64,000 nucleotides of DNA, taken from contig OU015661.1 of the NCBI GenBank assembly GCA_907165275.2, positions 5,649,501-5,713,500 of the forward strand. Direction: 5' to 3'. Positions 32,797-42,725 of this stretch are shown one piece after another; the stretch's first letter is position 1; each line of letters starts with the position of its first letter. The position numbers and the translations under genes are program-made. The stretch comes from Zygaena filipendulae. Lineage: Eukaryota > Arthropoda > Insecta > Lepidoptera > Zygaenidae. The notes beneath the pieces were generated by a model. That model was not told where the DNA came from. It was given only the letters and a program-made list of their open reading frames with translations, and made no database searches.

Positions 32797-32925
32797 TGTA
32801 TATATATATCTGAATCTCGGTAACGGCTCTAACGATTTTCATGAAATTTAGTATGCAGGGGAGTATTATATTATCTGTGGCAGAGGGTTCCCGGGGCGAT
32901 TAATCCATCTAGCTAGGTATAATTT
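32797..32925 (+). mobile_element. Degenerate Helitron-like segment
   Basis: GAATCTCGGTAACGGCTCTA, ACGATTTTCATGAAATTTAG and GTTCCCGGGGCG resemble a decayed body; the end GCTAG is present but the hairpin is not. Confidence 0.35.
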
Positions 32926-33653
32926 TTAGAAAGTCGTTTTATATCCGTGTTTTCAGGCAGTGAAAAATGAGTGTTTGGTACTGCTTTTCTACTTAACAAC
33001 AGATGGCGCTACGAGCGAAATTCGGTCGCCCAGATATAAGTATTACACGTGTAAAGAAGTCATGAGGGTAAAATTGTAGGTAGTTAGTTATCAACGGTAT
33101 TCGTAGTAGATGATACGATCACGATAACAATATTTTAGGAATACATAGAGTAAATACATCTTAATAAACTACGAGTTTATTAAAATTAAAATTTAAAAAT
33201 GAGATACAGAGTTCTTTCATCTTGTTTACATAATCAACGGATGCGTCAGTGAAACCGTGAGAAAATACTGTCGGTGAAACACGTACACAAAAGTATGCAC
33301 ACGTATACGAAGTACTCGGCCTTTTTAGCCTGACTTGAAACGGCTTCTATGGCTATTAATTCTCTACATTTAATACTCGATATGTTCCACTTACAGACAC
33401 ACTCCTGTCGCAGGTTGTTAAAGGTAACGCGCGGTTATTTGGGTTAACTCCGCTGTAAACTGTTATCACGACGTTATATTAAATCTATATATCTTGTGAG
33501 CAATATTAACTTTATACCGCGTTAGGTGATTTTTACTACGATATCCGGTGTTTTTTTTACGATATCTTTTTATAATATATTCTCTCGCAGCCGTAAATGG
33601 GTTCAGACTTCAGGTGATTAGGCATAGTGATATAAAATCGATATTATTTTAAA
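32926..33653. other. Spacer without recognised features
   Basis: Nothing recognised. Confidence 0.4.
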
Positions 33654-33745
33654 CTAGCTGTTCCCCGCGGTTTTACGTGCGTTAATTTAGAAGTGTCCGT
33701 AAAAACTCCGGAACAAAAAGTACCTACTACCAAAAGTACTACACT
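33654..33745 (-). mobile_element. Helitron 3' half
   Basis: CTAG with CTGTTCCCCGCGGTTTTACG, then AAAACTCCGGAACAAAAAGT. The head is missing. Confidence 0.6.
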
Positions 33746-34089
33746 ACCTATACCTCTAAATTTTAGACTATTGCATTGCATTGAGGTGACGTCTGGCTTA
33801 GGTAAATAGTATCTCTATCTAATAAAACAAGTATTTTGTTTATTTTCTCTAATATACTTGTGTAAAAAGCGTGTACAGTTCATATGAGTAGCATAGCACC
33901 TGTATAACATTGTTGATGATTGTGCAACGAATGTGTTTTCCAGCGAAAACACTATAATGTCTGTAGATTATACCTACTCAAGTGGCCAGATTGCTTAGCG
34001 AGTTACGAGTTGCTTTAAAGATGAGTGCCACTTGCCAGTTGCCAGCACAGGTTAGTCTGTAGGTCTGTAGTCTAGAACTTTCATACCGT

Positions 34090-34275
34090 AATGATAATAA
34101 GGACTGTTTCGGGTGCACACGACGCGGGAGGCGTCGCCATCGCCGCTACGAATTGGCCCTTCGTGTATTTTCAGTCGATAATATCTGTGATCGGCGCCTG
34201 TTCCATTAGTCATATGACAGTATCGACACGAGATCAACCTTCTCGCCCCGTTGGACTGAACCCGACGCGTGCAGT
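34090..34275. promoter_or_regulatory. Candidate regulatory block
   Basis: GC-balanced unique-looking sequence (GACGCGGGAGGCGTCGCC, GTCGATAATATCTGTGATCG). Frames of 61 and 87 codons on opposite strands have no domain. 33746-34089 shows nothing. Confidence 0.25.
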
Positions 34276-34283
34276 TATTTATA

Positions 34284-34550
34284 CAGGGTGGAAATTAAAA
34301 ACGGGGAACGAAGATGGAAAACTTCACAGAAAAGAAATTGTATACATTTTGTAGTGCATTCAATGATTTTGAAATCATAAGGACCAATAACCTTAATCAA
34401 ATAATCAAATAGGTATTTAGTCGGCAAAACATGAAATTTGCAATTTTCCACGTTTTCTTCCCAAACTGGGTAGTAGCTTCTTTTCACAAGATATAGCTAT
34501 ATAAAATTAGGGTACTTATCATCTAACGCTCAATTTTAATTTCCACGCTG
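34284..34550. mobile_element. Small TIR element, unassigned superfamily
   Basis: Left CAGGGTGGAAATTAAAA and right TTTTAATTTCCACGCTG are 17-bp inverted repeats with one difference, flanked by TATA on both sides. The interior is AT-rich and non-coding. Confidence 0.6.
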
Positions 34551-34739
34551 TATATCGAAGATTAACTCGTTCGCGTTTGTACTTATAGCGCGTGGATGAC
34601 GTGTAACGCGAAAATGTTGCACTGCGAATATAGATAAACCATCGAAATGAATCAGTGAATAGTTTGTTGTATTTAGATCTCGATGTGAGTACGCAAATAA
34701 AGTGTGTAACTTGTGTGCTTGGCGTGGCGGCACATTTGC

Positions 34740-34870
34740 AGTTCAGGAATACGGAGCGTCGCGCGTCGGCGGCCGAGTCAGCCGGCGAGGGTCATTGCGC
34801 CCTCTCCTGACTCAACACATGCGACCTACGTTGCCGTCACGTTATTACTCTCTTATAAGGTTGTCGCGCT
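34740..34870. promoter_or_regulatory. Candidate regulatory block
   Basis: GC-rich (GCGTCGGCGGCCGAGTCAGC, CTCCTGACTCAACACATGCG) with AP-1-like TGACTCA. The flanking 34551-34739 and 34871-35380 show nothing recognisable. Confidence 0.25.
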
Positions 34871-35382
34871 TAAATAATGCATGTTATGCAACTGGTTACA
34901 ATTTGCGTTCCCTTGCAAACATTAAAAATAGTAGGTACTTATACCTAATATATAACCAAGGAGAGGCTATACAGGCGCAGCGTGCCGAACAAAAAGTACC
35001 TATGTCACTTTTAGAAAACACAAGAAAATATGCAAACAAGTAAAAAAAAAAATCTGTACCTACATCGGGTTATGCTAAAGAAATAATGTAATATTTTTAT
35101 GGCAGTGTCCTTGTATTTTTGGCAGATGGATCATCAGTTAATGAAGTCTCCTTTTGGCTAATTTACTTTAGCAATAATTATAAAGAGAGACTGTTTGTCG
35201 AGGAAGTTCACGACAGTCAATTTTAGTACAACCTACATATTATTAAACACACTCGTCGATGGATCTTTCATAACAGTTTTACGAAAATGTATTGATCTCT
35301 TGCTTTTGTCGTAAAAAGCAAGTTTCTATAACTGCATCATTACGTAGATTTTAAATAAACAAACTTACCTAATACAGGGTGG

Positions 35383-35480
35383 TTGGTGAATCGATACATT
35401 TTTTTCAGGGAAATGGGGAAGGATGGAATGATGGAATGGGAAAGTTTTTAAACCATAGACCGTTATACGATTTAATTACG
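35383..35480. mobile_element. Possible TIR-element fragment
   Basis: CAGGGTGGTTGGTGAATCGA shares its first eight bases with the 34284 element and looks like a transposon tip, but no matching right end was found. Confidence 0.3.
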
Positions 35481-35990
35481 TTTTTTTTTTAAATTACCCA
35501 AAAAACAAGTTTATTTACTGGTTTATAGAGTGGTAAATGGTAATGCTGTCAATATAATATAATAATAGTCTAAAACCTTCAATTATTGGCTACTTATTAT
35601 ATAACTCATTTATTTATAGTTCGTTAAGGTACCTAAATATGCTATGTTAAAAAGATTATGTGTATAAAATTATAGATGGAAGCCACAAAATGTCTGAAAA
35701 TAGCATTATTTACATTATTTTCGGGCAATATATGACTACGGATAATAAAGCTATGCGGTGAACACATATCTGCAGGTGTGTACAAAACCAGATAAGTGAG
35801 TAAGTCCGTACACTATACATTGTTGGTGATGCGACATTTACAAAATAATATCACCTCGAATATGTGGACAAATAATGTACAAGTTATATCGACAATCATA
35901 AAGTTAAAATGTAAGTTGGTCATAACACAGTCGTAACAGATGTGGTGAAAAGATAATCACACGGGAAGGTACACATATACTTAGGTGTAT
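35481..35990. other. AT-rich spacer
   Basis: Nothing recognised. Confidence 0.4.
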
Positions 35991-35994
35991 AATT

Positions 35995-36330
35995 ATGTGT
36001 ATATTATTTTTGGCGAGCTGGACGAGAGAAATGAAAACCCCCGAGCCGCCACAAGACCCAGCATTAAATACATTATCGTGTTATCGATCAGCGTCCTTAA
36101 AGCGGTCCGCAATTAGTGGTTTCTTTAAATCGCTGCAAGTGCGGACCTCACGCGCGACGCCCGACACTCGCCGCGCCTCCGCTCCGCCATGGAAATTATT
36201 ATCACTAAATTGAGTGATAAAAGCCTTCGCTCTGACATCGTAATAGCTGCCCTCTCCGACTCGATTTGCCTATTTATACATCTCGACGGGCCGACGATGG
36301 ATTGCCTCTCAATACATTTACAAAACGACT
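35995..36330. promoter_or_regulatory. Candidate enhancer block
   Basis: A sharp rise in complexity and GC without repeat similarity: GTTATCGATCAGCGTCC, GCGGTCCGCAATTAGTGG, ATTGAGTGATAAAAGCC. A 72-codon frame is present without a domain. 36331-36560 is AT-rich with nothing. Confidence 0.3.
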
Positions 36331-36559
36331 CACATTTCAGTTAAGAAAATATACTTATTCAGTATTCGCTGGTGCCTACATAATTATATTTGTGTCTCAA
36401 AACAATATTTTTTGTTAAGACGTATCCAATTCTAAAATAGTGTAAGACGTTATTTATAATAGGTGTTTACTTAACTCCTAATTTATTACTAGTTACGATT
36501 TTATCAGTTATCTATCATTAAACATTGAAATAACAGTTCGGAATTTTATTTATAATTCT

Positions 36560-36990
36560 TTGAAAGCTTATTTATTGCTTACCAGCACTTAGCGTTGGCT
36601 TTTAAATGACGGTAATTAGCTGATAAAATACACGCTCGAGTGGACGCGCGGCGCCGAGGGGCGGCGCTAGCCAGCATCCATCAGCACGCGGGTGCTGCAA
36701 AAGGCGCCTGCCACTCCTTAAATGGCGGTGTCGTTTACGGCGAACCTTTCATAACATTCACGACCAGATACACGTGTGAGAGTTAGTGTTTCGTGATGGA
36801 TCCGCGACAACGGTCACGAGGCGCCTCGGGGCCGTGGGACAGGGGAGCTGTTTTATTTTGATTTGCGTTGTTTTACGCTGGCCGCTAATCGCCCGCCGCG
36901 CTGCGTTTTAACGAGTCCACATTGGAGTTAACTGCACGCAGGCGCACGCGCACCCGCTGCGCCCACGCCCCATAACATCCTTACCGACTT
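36560..36990. promoter_or_regulatory. Candidate enhancer block
   Basis: The longest GC-balanced block of the intron. It holds ACGGTAATTAGCTGATAA, an E-box CACGTG at 36771-36776, GCGCCGAGGGGCGGCG and TGGCCGCTAATCGCCC. It lies just outside the intact Tc1 element. Confidence 0.32.
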
Positions 36991-37040
36991 TGTTGTATGC
37001 TAAACTGTTAACGATTCAATTATTTTTATACGTATTTATA

Positions 37041-38597
37041 CACACATCAAAAGTGTCTAGGGATCAACATATATTTTTGCAATAACTTTTCTCCTGATTG
37101 ATATTAATTAAAATTTTCTTTAAGGATTCATCAAATAAAGTGTTTTCGTTTGTCACAGTAACGATAAACCAAGTCACCTTTGCATTAATAAAGAAATTTG
37201 CCATTTTCCTAATAAAGGGATTTTTGACATTTGAACCACTAACATTAAAGTTCGAAAAAAAGACTGCAATAACAATTTTCTTTAAAATTTTATTGGGTAA
37301 CTTAAACAATTAATAATCCGTGTTTCTACCGCGAACACTAACAACACAAGAACATCGGTTTGGCATACTCAAAATGAGTTCATCCAAATCGCGCTGTGGA
37401 ATGGCCGCCCATGTTCGTTGCAACAACAAAAAAAGGTCTTCTTGCGACTGGATACCCTCCATATTCGGCAGAGCTCTTCTCTGTAGCATATCCCATGCAT
37501 GCTCAATCGGGTTCAAGTCTGGCGACTGAGCAGGCCAGGGCAGGACATTGATGTTAGCTGCGGCGAGAGTCTGTCTTACAACTCTTGCGGTGTGCGGTCG
37601 TGCATTATCATGCATTAACTGAAATAAGGGACCGATTTGCACTTGTAGAGGAACGATGACGTCTGATACAATCGTCTCAGCGTAAATTTGAGCGTTTAGG
37701 TTGCCTCTGATCCAAATCAACTCAGTTCTTCCGCCGATCCAAATACCCGCCCATACCATGATGGTTCCACCACTATAAGGATGGACTTCCTGGCAGGATT
37801 TTAATCGCTGTTGGCGTCCAGGGGTTCTCCAGTGTCGTATACGTCTTGTATCCGGTCTCATACCAAAACGAGACTCATCAGAAAAGCACACGAAACGCCA
37901 TTGTTCTTCTGCCCAATTTCTGTGTTCAAGAGCCCATTGATATCGAATCCTACGATTGTGCATTGCTATAGGTGGTACCCGTAGCGGTCTTCGGGAATGA
38001 AGGTTCACTTCATGCAAGCGGTTTCTGACTGTTTGGTCGCTAATTAAGTTCCCTGAAGAGTGATGAAGCCTCACAGCTAACATCATGGCGGTTATTGTTG
38101 GAGCTCTTCGAGTTAAGATTTGAATGTATCGGTCTTGTCTCCGTGTGGTGCAGCGATACCGTCCTCCATGGCGCTCAGCCACGGTACCAGTGCTTCGGTA
38201 ACGTGTCCAAAGTCGACTGATAACACTCTGACTTGTATTCAGAGCTAAAGCCACAGTACCTTGCCGGGAACCAGCTTCTATCATTCCCACGGCTCTGAGC
38301 ATTTCTTCCCTGCTTAAATGACGTCGCCGCTCCATAATAACGTTGGTTTTAATCAGTAGTAGGGAAACAGTAGCACTAATAATGTCTTCAATGCGTTGTA
38401 TGTTTTTATAGGGAAAATATTGACAGCTGATTTTCATCTTTTACTCGAATTTGATTGACAGTTCCTGATTCAAATTATGTAATGCACCAAAAAGGATCCA
38501 TATAAATTTATAAAATCATAAATTTATTACAAAGCCACATCTCAATCTCAAGAAATCCACATAAAAATGCTTGATCCCTAGACACTTTTGATGTGTG
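37041..38597 (-). mobile_element. Intact-looking Tc1-family transposon
   Basis: Terminal inverted repeats of 27 bp are perfect: CACACATCAAAAGTGTCTAG with GGATCAA at the left, and its exact reverse complement at 38571-38597. TA flanks both ends (37039-37040 and 38598-38599), the normal Tc1/mariner target duplication. Total length 1557 bp, ordinary for the family. The only large frame inside is the transposase on the minus strand. The combination of perfect ends and an open frame suggests a recent insertion. Confidence 0.9.
37310..38335 (-). CDS. Tc1-type DD34E transposase
   Basis: This enzyme would cut and paste the element by binding its terminal repeats and joining DNA at TA. The start ATG at 38335 (MERRRHLSREEML) gives 341 residues, the usual Tc1 size; an upstream in-frame ATG at 38437 would add 34 residues unlike the family. 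Residues about 10-110 form two helix-turn-helix regions (EEMLRAVGMIEAGSRQGTV; RRAPTITAMMLAVRL) with a basic GGRYRCTTRRQ linker. The catalytic triad is complete: D153 (FSDESRFG), D243 (MHDNARPHTA) and E278 (DLNPIEHAWD), with 34 residues between the last two, hence DD34E. VWAGIWIGGRTEL around residue 194 is the typical glycine-rich stretch. The frame is uninterrupted and ends NTDY-stop. Whether it is expressed cannot be told. Confidence 0.92.
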   Translation of the reverse strand: MERRRHLSREEMLRAVGMIEAGSRQGTVALALNTSQSVISRLWTRYRSTGTVAERHGGRYRCTTRRQDRYIQILTRRAPTITAMMLAVRLHHSSGNLISDQTVRNRLHEVNLHSRRPLRVPPIAMHNRRIRYQWALEHRNWAEEQWRFVCFSDESRFGMRPDTRRIRHWRTPGRQQRLKSCQEVHPYSGGTIMVWAGIWIGGRTELIWIRGNLNAQIYAETIVSDVIVPLQVQIGPLFQLMHDNARPHTARVVRQTLAAANINVLPWPAQSPDLNPIEHAWDMLQRRALPNMEGIQSQEDLFLLLQRTWAAIPQRDLDELILSMPNRCSCVVSVRGRNTDY

Positions 38598-38599
38598 TA

Positions 38600-38924
38600 G
38601 TTAGAATCAACATTCAACATCACTGAAGTTCGTAGTCTCATGTATATGGTAAATTGTAAATAGCCAATTTATTACTATTGGTATATTTAATATCATTGAC
38701 ATTTTAACCACATAATAAATATGAAAAGTTTCGAGTCACTGCTGTGATAAATGTGATTATTGTTTTAATAAAAAGTAAAGTATGCAGAAATTTAACAAGT
38801 TATACCTACGATAATTTCGTTGGTCACCACTGAAAAGCTAGTCTAGTATAGATATGCATAGGTAAAGGCGGTGGAATGAATACGCAGATAATAGTGCACA
38901 TTAATTCAGCGATAAAGAATGTTG
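38600..38924. other. AT-rich spacer
   Basis: Nothing recognised. Confidence 0.4.
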
Positions 38925-39115
38925 GCGGAGACGCGAGAGTGACGGGCGGCTGACGAGCGGCGACGCAGCCGCCGATACCGATCGCGACTCGAAATGCAGC
39001 CTTCCAAATGCGGAGACCACTGCTACCAAATAGGTAGCGCTCGGCCGCTGCGCCCGCGCACTATCGGGGTCGCGACGCGCCTCGCTCGCCTCTTTCCATT
39101 GTCTCAACACTTTTT
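38925..39115. promoter_or_regulatory. CpG-rich block
   Basis: GGCGGCTGACGAGCGGCGAC, CCGATACCGATCGCGACTCG and CTGCGCCCGCGCACTATCGG. Composition like a promoter or exon, but the 69-codon minus frame has no signal, domain or splice context. Confidence 0.3.
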
Positions 39116-39298
39116 TGTTCGCACATCGAGTACGACCAGCGGTAGTCGAGGATCTCGGTGTAACTAACCTGCCTACTTACACACAGCATCACCTTGATCT
39201 TATTTAGGTACTTTTTCTTTTATCCATAGCGAAAAATATATTTTTTCTTTACTTAGGTAGGTACAATAGAAATAGACTAGTGCACAAAATTTTTGCTT

Positions 39299-39530
39299 TT
39301 AGTCCGCTATGTAGATAGATGTTAAAAAATATCGGACACGTATTTTTTCTTATTTTTTACGTCATGTCATCAAAAATAACGGCAATTTCGACTGACATCA
39401 CGAATCGGTACTGTTTATAATAGTTTATGAAGTCATGAGTCCTTACTACTAAACTTTAATGCGCTTTGTCTACGTATGTTTTAATTAATTTGAACATTAA
39501 TTAGGTATCTATTTTATTACATAACTAAGC
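39299..39530. mobile_element. GTCCGTC-ended MITE, copy 7 (diverged)
   Basis: TTAGTCCGCTATGTAGATAG with TATCGGACACGTATTTTTTC at the left, TTTAATGCGCTTTGTCTACG toward the right. CRE words have decayed (TGACATCA, AGTCATGAG). Confidence 0.6.
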
Positions 39531-39759
39531 GAAGCAGAAACATCTATGTAACTGGAAGACATTTAATGTTTTAATTATATTTTTTAAATTTTCATACCCG
39601 GACACATGCCTTTTGTTTAAGTTGGCCATCGTATCATATAAAATCTTCACCTGGGATATTGTAATGGCGGCCTGTTTAATTTTCAACTGCTAGTTTATCT
39701 TCTGCTGTCTTCATCTTGAATTCTTGACATGTTTACGTTCACCTTTCTGTCAACCATTC

Positions 39760-40350
39760 GCTATCTACAGCTGCGGCTCGGTACAAGACAGTTAATTGTG
39801 ATATGCAGCCTGCCATGGCAAATATCGAAGTGGCTAGTAGCCACTATTATGCACTGTCGTGTCAGGCTCTTGTTGGAATGCAGCCTTGGAGATTGGTCGT
39901 TAGGCGCAATAGAATAAACATTACGCGGAGTCAATAACTTCGGGTTGCATTCGATAGGAGTAATTAATAGCAATCGGCGATCAATTGGTCAGCGACGCAT
40001 ATCTGAAGGTGTATGGTTATACGCTGTTGTTCTGTACGCACATATCAAGTATCGAGTGTCGGAAATATCTAGAATACACTCGATTTTATATATGATTTCA
40101 GGGATTATGCATGAGTGCGCGAGCACGAGCGGCCCTGAGCCACGCAGCATTGTATTCAAATCCTGACGCGTCACCGGGGATTATAAGAGCGCATGCGATG
40201 CGCCATTACTCAAACTCGCGCGGCACGCCCTTCAATGTCATCAATGCATTTTGCAAATTCTTTTTCCTCGCATATCATTTAAAAATGATTAATGATTGTT
40301 GGAGATTCAATGCAAACGCTTACGAAGTATGCCAGTTCGATTGCATGATG
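39760..40350. promoter_or_regulatory. Candidate enhancer block with POU/octamer-like words
   Basis: About 590 bp of complex unique-looking sequence. It contains ATTATGCATG (40104-40113), ATGCATTTTGCAAATTC (40244-40260), ATGATTAATGATTG (40285-40298) and ATGCAAAC (40310-40317). Clustering of octamer-like and homeodomain words suggests a developmental enhancer. Frames up to 82 codons lie on both strands without domains. Confidence 0.35.
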
Positions 40351-40461
40351 AGTTGTTAGTTATATTAGAAAGCTTTAATGAAGAATCGCATGCTGTATAA
40401 ACGTCTTTTCGGTTCAATCGAAGGATCTTTTATCTACAAATGTAGGTATCGATAGGTTGAC

Positions 40462-40515
40462 AGCGCCGTTCGTTTAGTGGTTAAAAAACTCGCTACTTCA
40501 AGTGTTGCAGGTTAG
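40462..40515 (+). mobile_element. Possible decayed tRNA-derived SINE head
   Basis: GCCGTTCGTTTAGTGGTTAA resembles an A box, and GCAGGTTAGAGTGG about 30 bases later a decayed B box. Confidence 0.25.
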
Positions 40516-40604
40516 AGTGGTTATTGATTAATTTGATGTGATGAACGAATGTGTGTATACAAAAAAAATTGTCTGGGACTTATAGTAGGTACAAACTCTG
40601 CTTA

Positions 40605-40849
40605 CGGCCGCACTCAGAGTCGACTTTAATGATTACTTAGTTAAGTATAGATTTTTAAAACAAAACTGCCGCAATCAGAGACGTTCAAAAAATTAATAAA
40701 TTAATGTTAATTGGCATTTAACTATTTAAGTTACATCTCATTAAATGCCAATTAACATTAATTTACTGAACGTCTCTGATTGCGGCAGTTTTGTTTTAAA
40801 AATCTATACTTAACTAAGTAATCATTAAAGTCGACTCTGAGTGCGGCGG
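40605..40849. mobile_element. Harbinger-like palindromic MITE
   Basis: The two halves are almost perfect reverse complements over about 115 bp each: GCCGCACTCAGAGTCGAC, TTAAGTATAGATTTTTAAAA, CTGCCGCAATCAGAGACGTT and TTAATGTTAATTGGCATTTA. A direct TTA flanks each side (40602-40604 and 40850-40852), the 3-bp TWA duplication of the PIF/Harbinger superfamily. No coding capacity. Confidence 0.8.
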
Positions 40850-40852
40850 TTA

Positions 40853-41365
40853 GTTTGGAACTAGGTGGCACTGTGTGATAATGTCCAAAGCATAATTATT
40901 ATTTATAAGAGAAGCTTAACTTTTTGATGCTCTTATTATTATTAGCAAAACTAAAGTGGGTATAGATTTTGTTTCTGAATAGAGCGCCTGTCTAGTCTAG
41001 CGTGTAACTTGCGCCGACACATCACCACTAAACAATGCCTCGCATGGAAATATAACACTGAAATTGGATATCTCAGGTCGTCGTCCGATGTCTGAAATAG
41101 CAACGAATAAAAAAACTGCAAATTTAAAATAATTGCGTAATTAATTACATTCGAAATAAACAACTTAGGAAATATTACTCTATAAGTAGGTAGATAATAA
41201 TTAATGTAAATACATACATTATATGTAACTACGTAATTATTATCTATGTCAAATCACGATTATTTTATCCGATCGTACTTCGAAGCAGCAATTTGTGAAT
41301 CATAAATACTTACCTACATTAATATATTAAATGCTTAAATAGGATAAAACAAAGTCGCTATCCGC
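40853..41365. other. AT-rich spacer
   Basis: A GC-balanced patch at about 40980-41100; nothing recognised. Confidence 0.4.
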
Positions 41366-41556
41366 GTCTGTCTGTCTGTCTGTGTGTCCGCGTTAATTTC
41401 GGAGTTTCCGCAGGAATTCCGGAAAACAAATTACCATATTATGTCCTTCTCTGTACCCCTGATATAACATGTATGCAAATTTTCACGATTGAACCGTTAA
41501 TAAGGCGTGAAGAAAGCGTAACAAACAAAGAAACTGACATTCGCATTCATAAAGGT
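41366..41556 (-). mobile_element. Helitron body with (GTCT)n at its edge
   Basis: A (GTCT)n run at 41366-41388 directly abuts GTCCGCGTTAATTTCGGAGT, then GGAATTCCGGAAAACAAATT, CTTCTCTGTACCCCTGATAT and TAAGGCGTGAAGAAAGCGTA. The CTAG terminus has been replaced by the microsatellite. Confidence 0.6.
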
Positions 41557-41792
41557 GTTATACTGTATAGGTAAGTAATTGATAGTACGGACCCGCAATC
41601 TATAGTTATCCTTTAAAACGTAATAAAAAAGTAAATTTATGGTGTGATAAAAAAAAGTTCAACTACAAATTAACTTTTAATTAGAGCGCACACTGGTGCC
41701 GAGGCACATGTTGCCACGAGCGCAAGTTGATATAAATTATGCTTTTAACAGTTCTCACCCTTACCTTGTGTACTACCTACTTAATCATAACA

Positions 41793-41868
41793 CTAGCTGT
41801 GCCCCGCGGATTCACTTTCCTTTTTGCATTCCTTTAAGAACACTTTATGTCCTGATAAAAAGTACCTA
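41793..41868 (-). mobile_element. Helitron 3' part
   Basis: CTAG with CTGTGCCCCGCGGATTCACT, then a shortened body ending TGTCCTGATAAAAAGTACCT. Confidence 0.6.
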
Positions 41869-41886
41869 CAATACAATTATTTTAAA

Positions 41887-42102
41887 CTAGTTGTGCCCCG
41901 CGGTTTCACCCGCGTTAATTTTAGAGTTCCCGCGGGAATTCCGGGATAAAAAGTACCCTATGTGTTAATCTGATGTATAAGCTATATTATTGTAAAGTTT
42001 CATTTAAATCCATCCAGTAGTATTTGCGTGAAAGAGTAACAAACATCCATCCATCCATCCATACATACTTACAAACTTTCGCGTTTATAATATTAAGGAG
42101 GA
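41887..42102 (-). mobile_element. Lep1-like Helitron, full length
   Basis: CTAG with TTGTGCCCCGCGGTTTCACC, GAGTTCCCGCGGGAATTCCG, GATAAAAAGTACCCTATGTG, then a (CCAT)n run at 42044-42060 and TTTATAATATTAAGGAGGA before T. It lies about 20 bp from the preceding partial copy in the same orientation. Confidence 0.75.
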
Positions 42103-42302
42103 TTTTGATCTAAAGTACCTACCTCAAATATACCTACAAACCTTCATGAAAATCCATTCAGTCAATTGGAGGATTAGCGCGGACCAACAAAAACACTAAC
42201 GTTTTATTTTAAAAATAGTTATTAAGATAGCATGAACATAACAGTAGAGTTCAATAGGAGGCAATTATTTCGATATCTATACCTATTACGTTATATATTA
42301 AA

Positions 42303-42647
42303 CTAGCTGTGCCCGGCGGTTTCACCCGCGTGAGTTTCGGATTTCCCGCAGGAACTATTTTTTTCTGAAATAAAAGTAGGTTAAGTTACTCCTTACAACA
42401 TCAGCTATCTGCCAGTCAAAGTCCCTTTGAAATTGGTCAAGCTGTTTCAGAGATGAGCCGGAACATACAGATAGACAGACAGAAAAAAATAATGATTTTT
42501 TATGTAAGTAGGTAGCTACTGTAGGTATACTTATACTTTCAAATGCATTTAGTTAAAGTTGTTAATTTGGAATTACAAACAGAAACTCTAATTTTATTAT
42601 TATATTATATGTATGTATCTATGTACTTATGAATGTATAGACATAGA
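42303..42647 (-). mobile_element. Lep1-like Helitron, long subfamily
   Basis: CTAG with CTGTGCCCGGCGGTTTCACC, TCAGCTATCTGCCAGTCAAA, CAGATAGACAGACAG and AATTTGGAATTACAAACAGA; distal end about CATAGA before T. Confidence 0.7.
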
Positions 42648-42725
42648 TAAAGTTGCCGACAAAAGATACATCTGGGTATAAATTATTTGCCTAATTTATT
42701 ATATGTACATACTTGCTCCAATATA

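Noticed and set aside
37064..37309. Second gene inside the intact Tc1 element (81 and 71 codons on opposite strands)
   Set aside because: It lies between transposase stop and TIR, is AT-rich, and has no family counterpart.
38901..39110. 69-codon minus-strand frame in a CpG-rich block, considered as a second first exon
   Set aside because: No signal peptide, no in-phase donor of quality, and composition alone is not enough.
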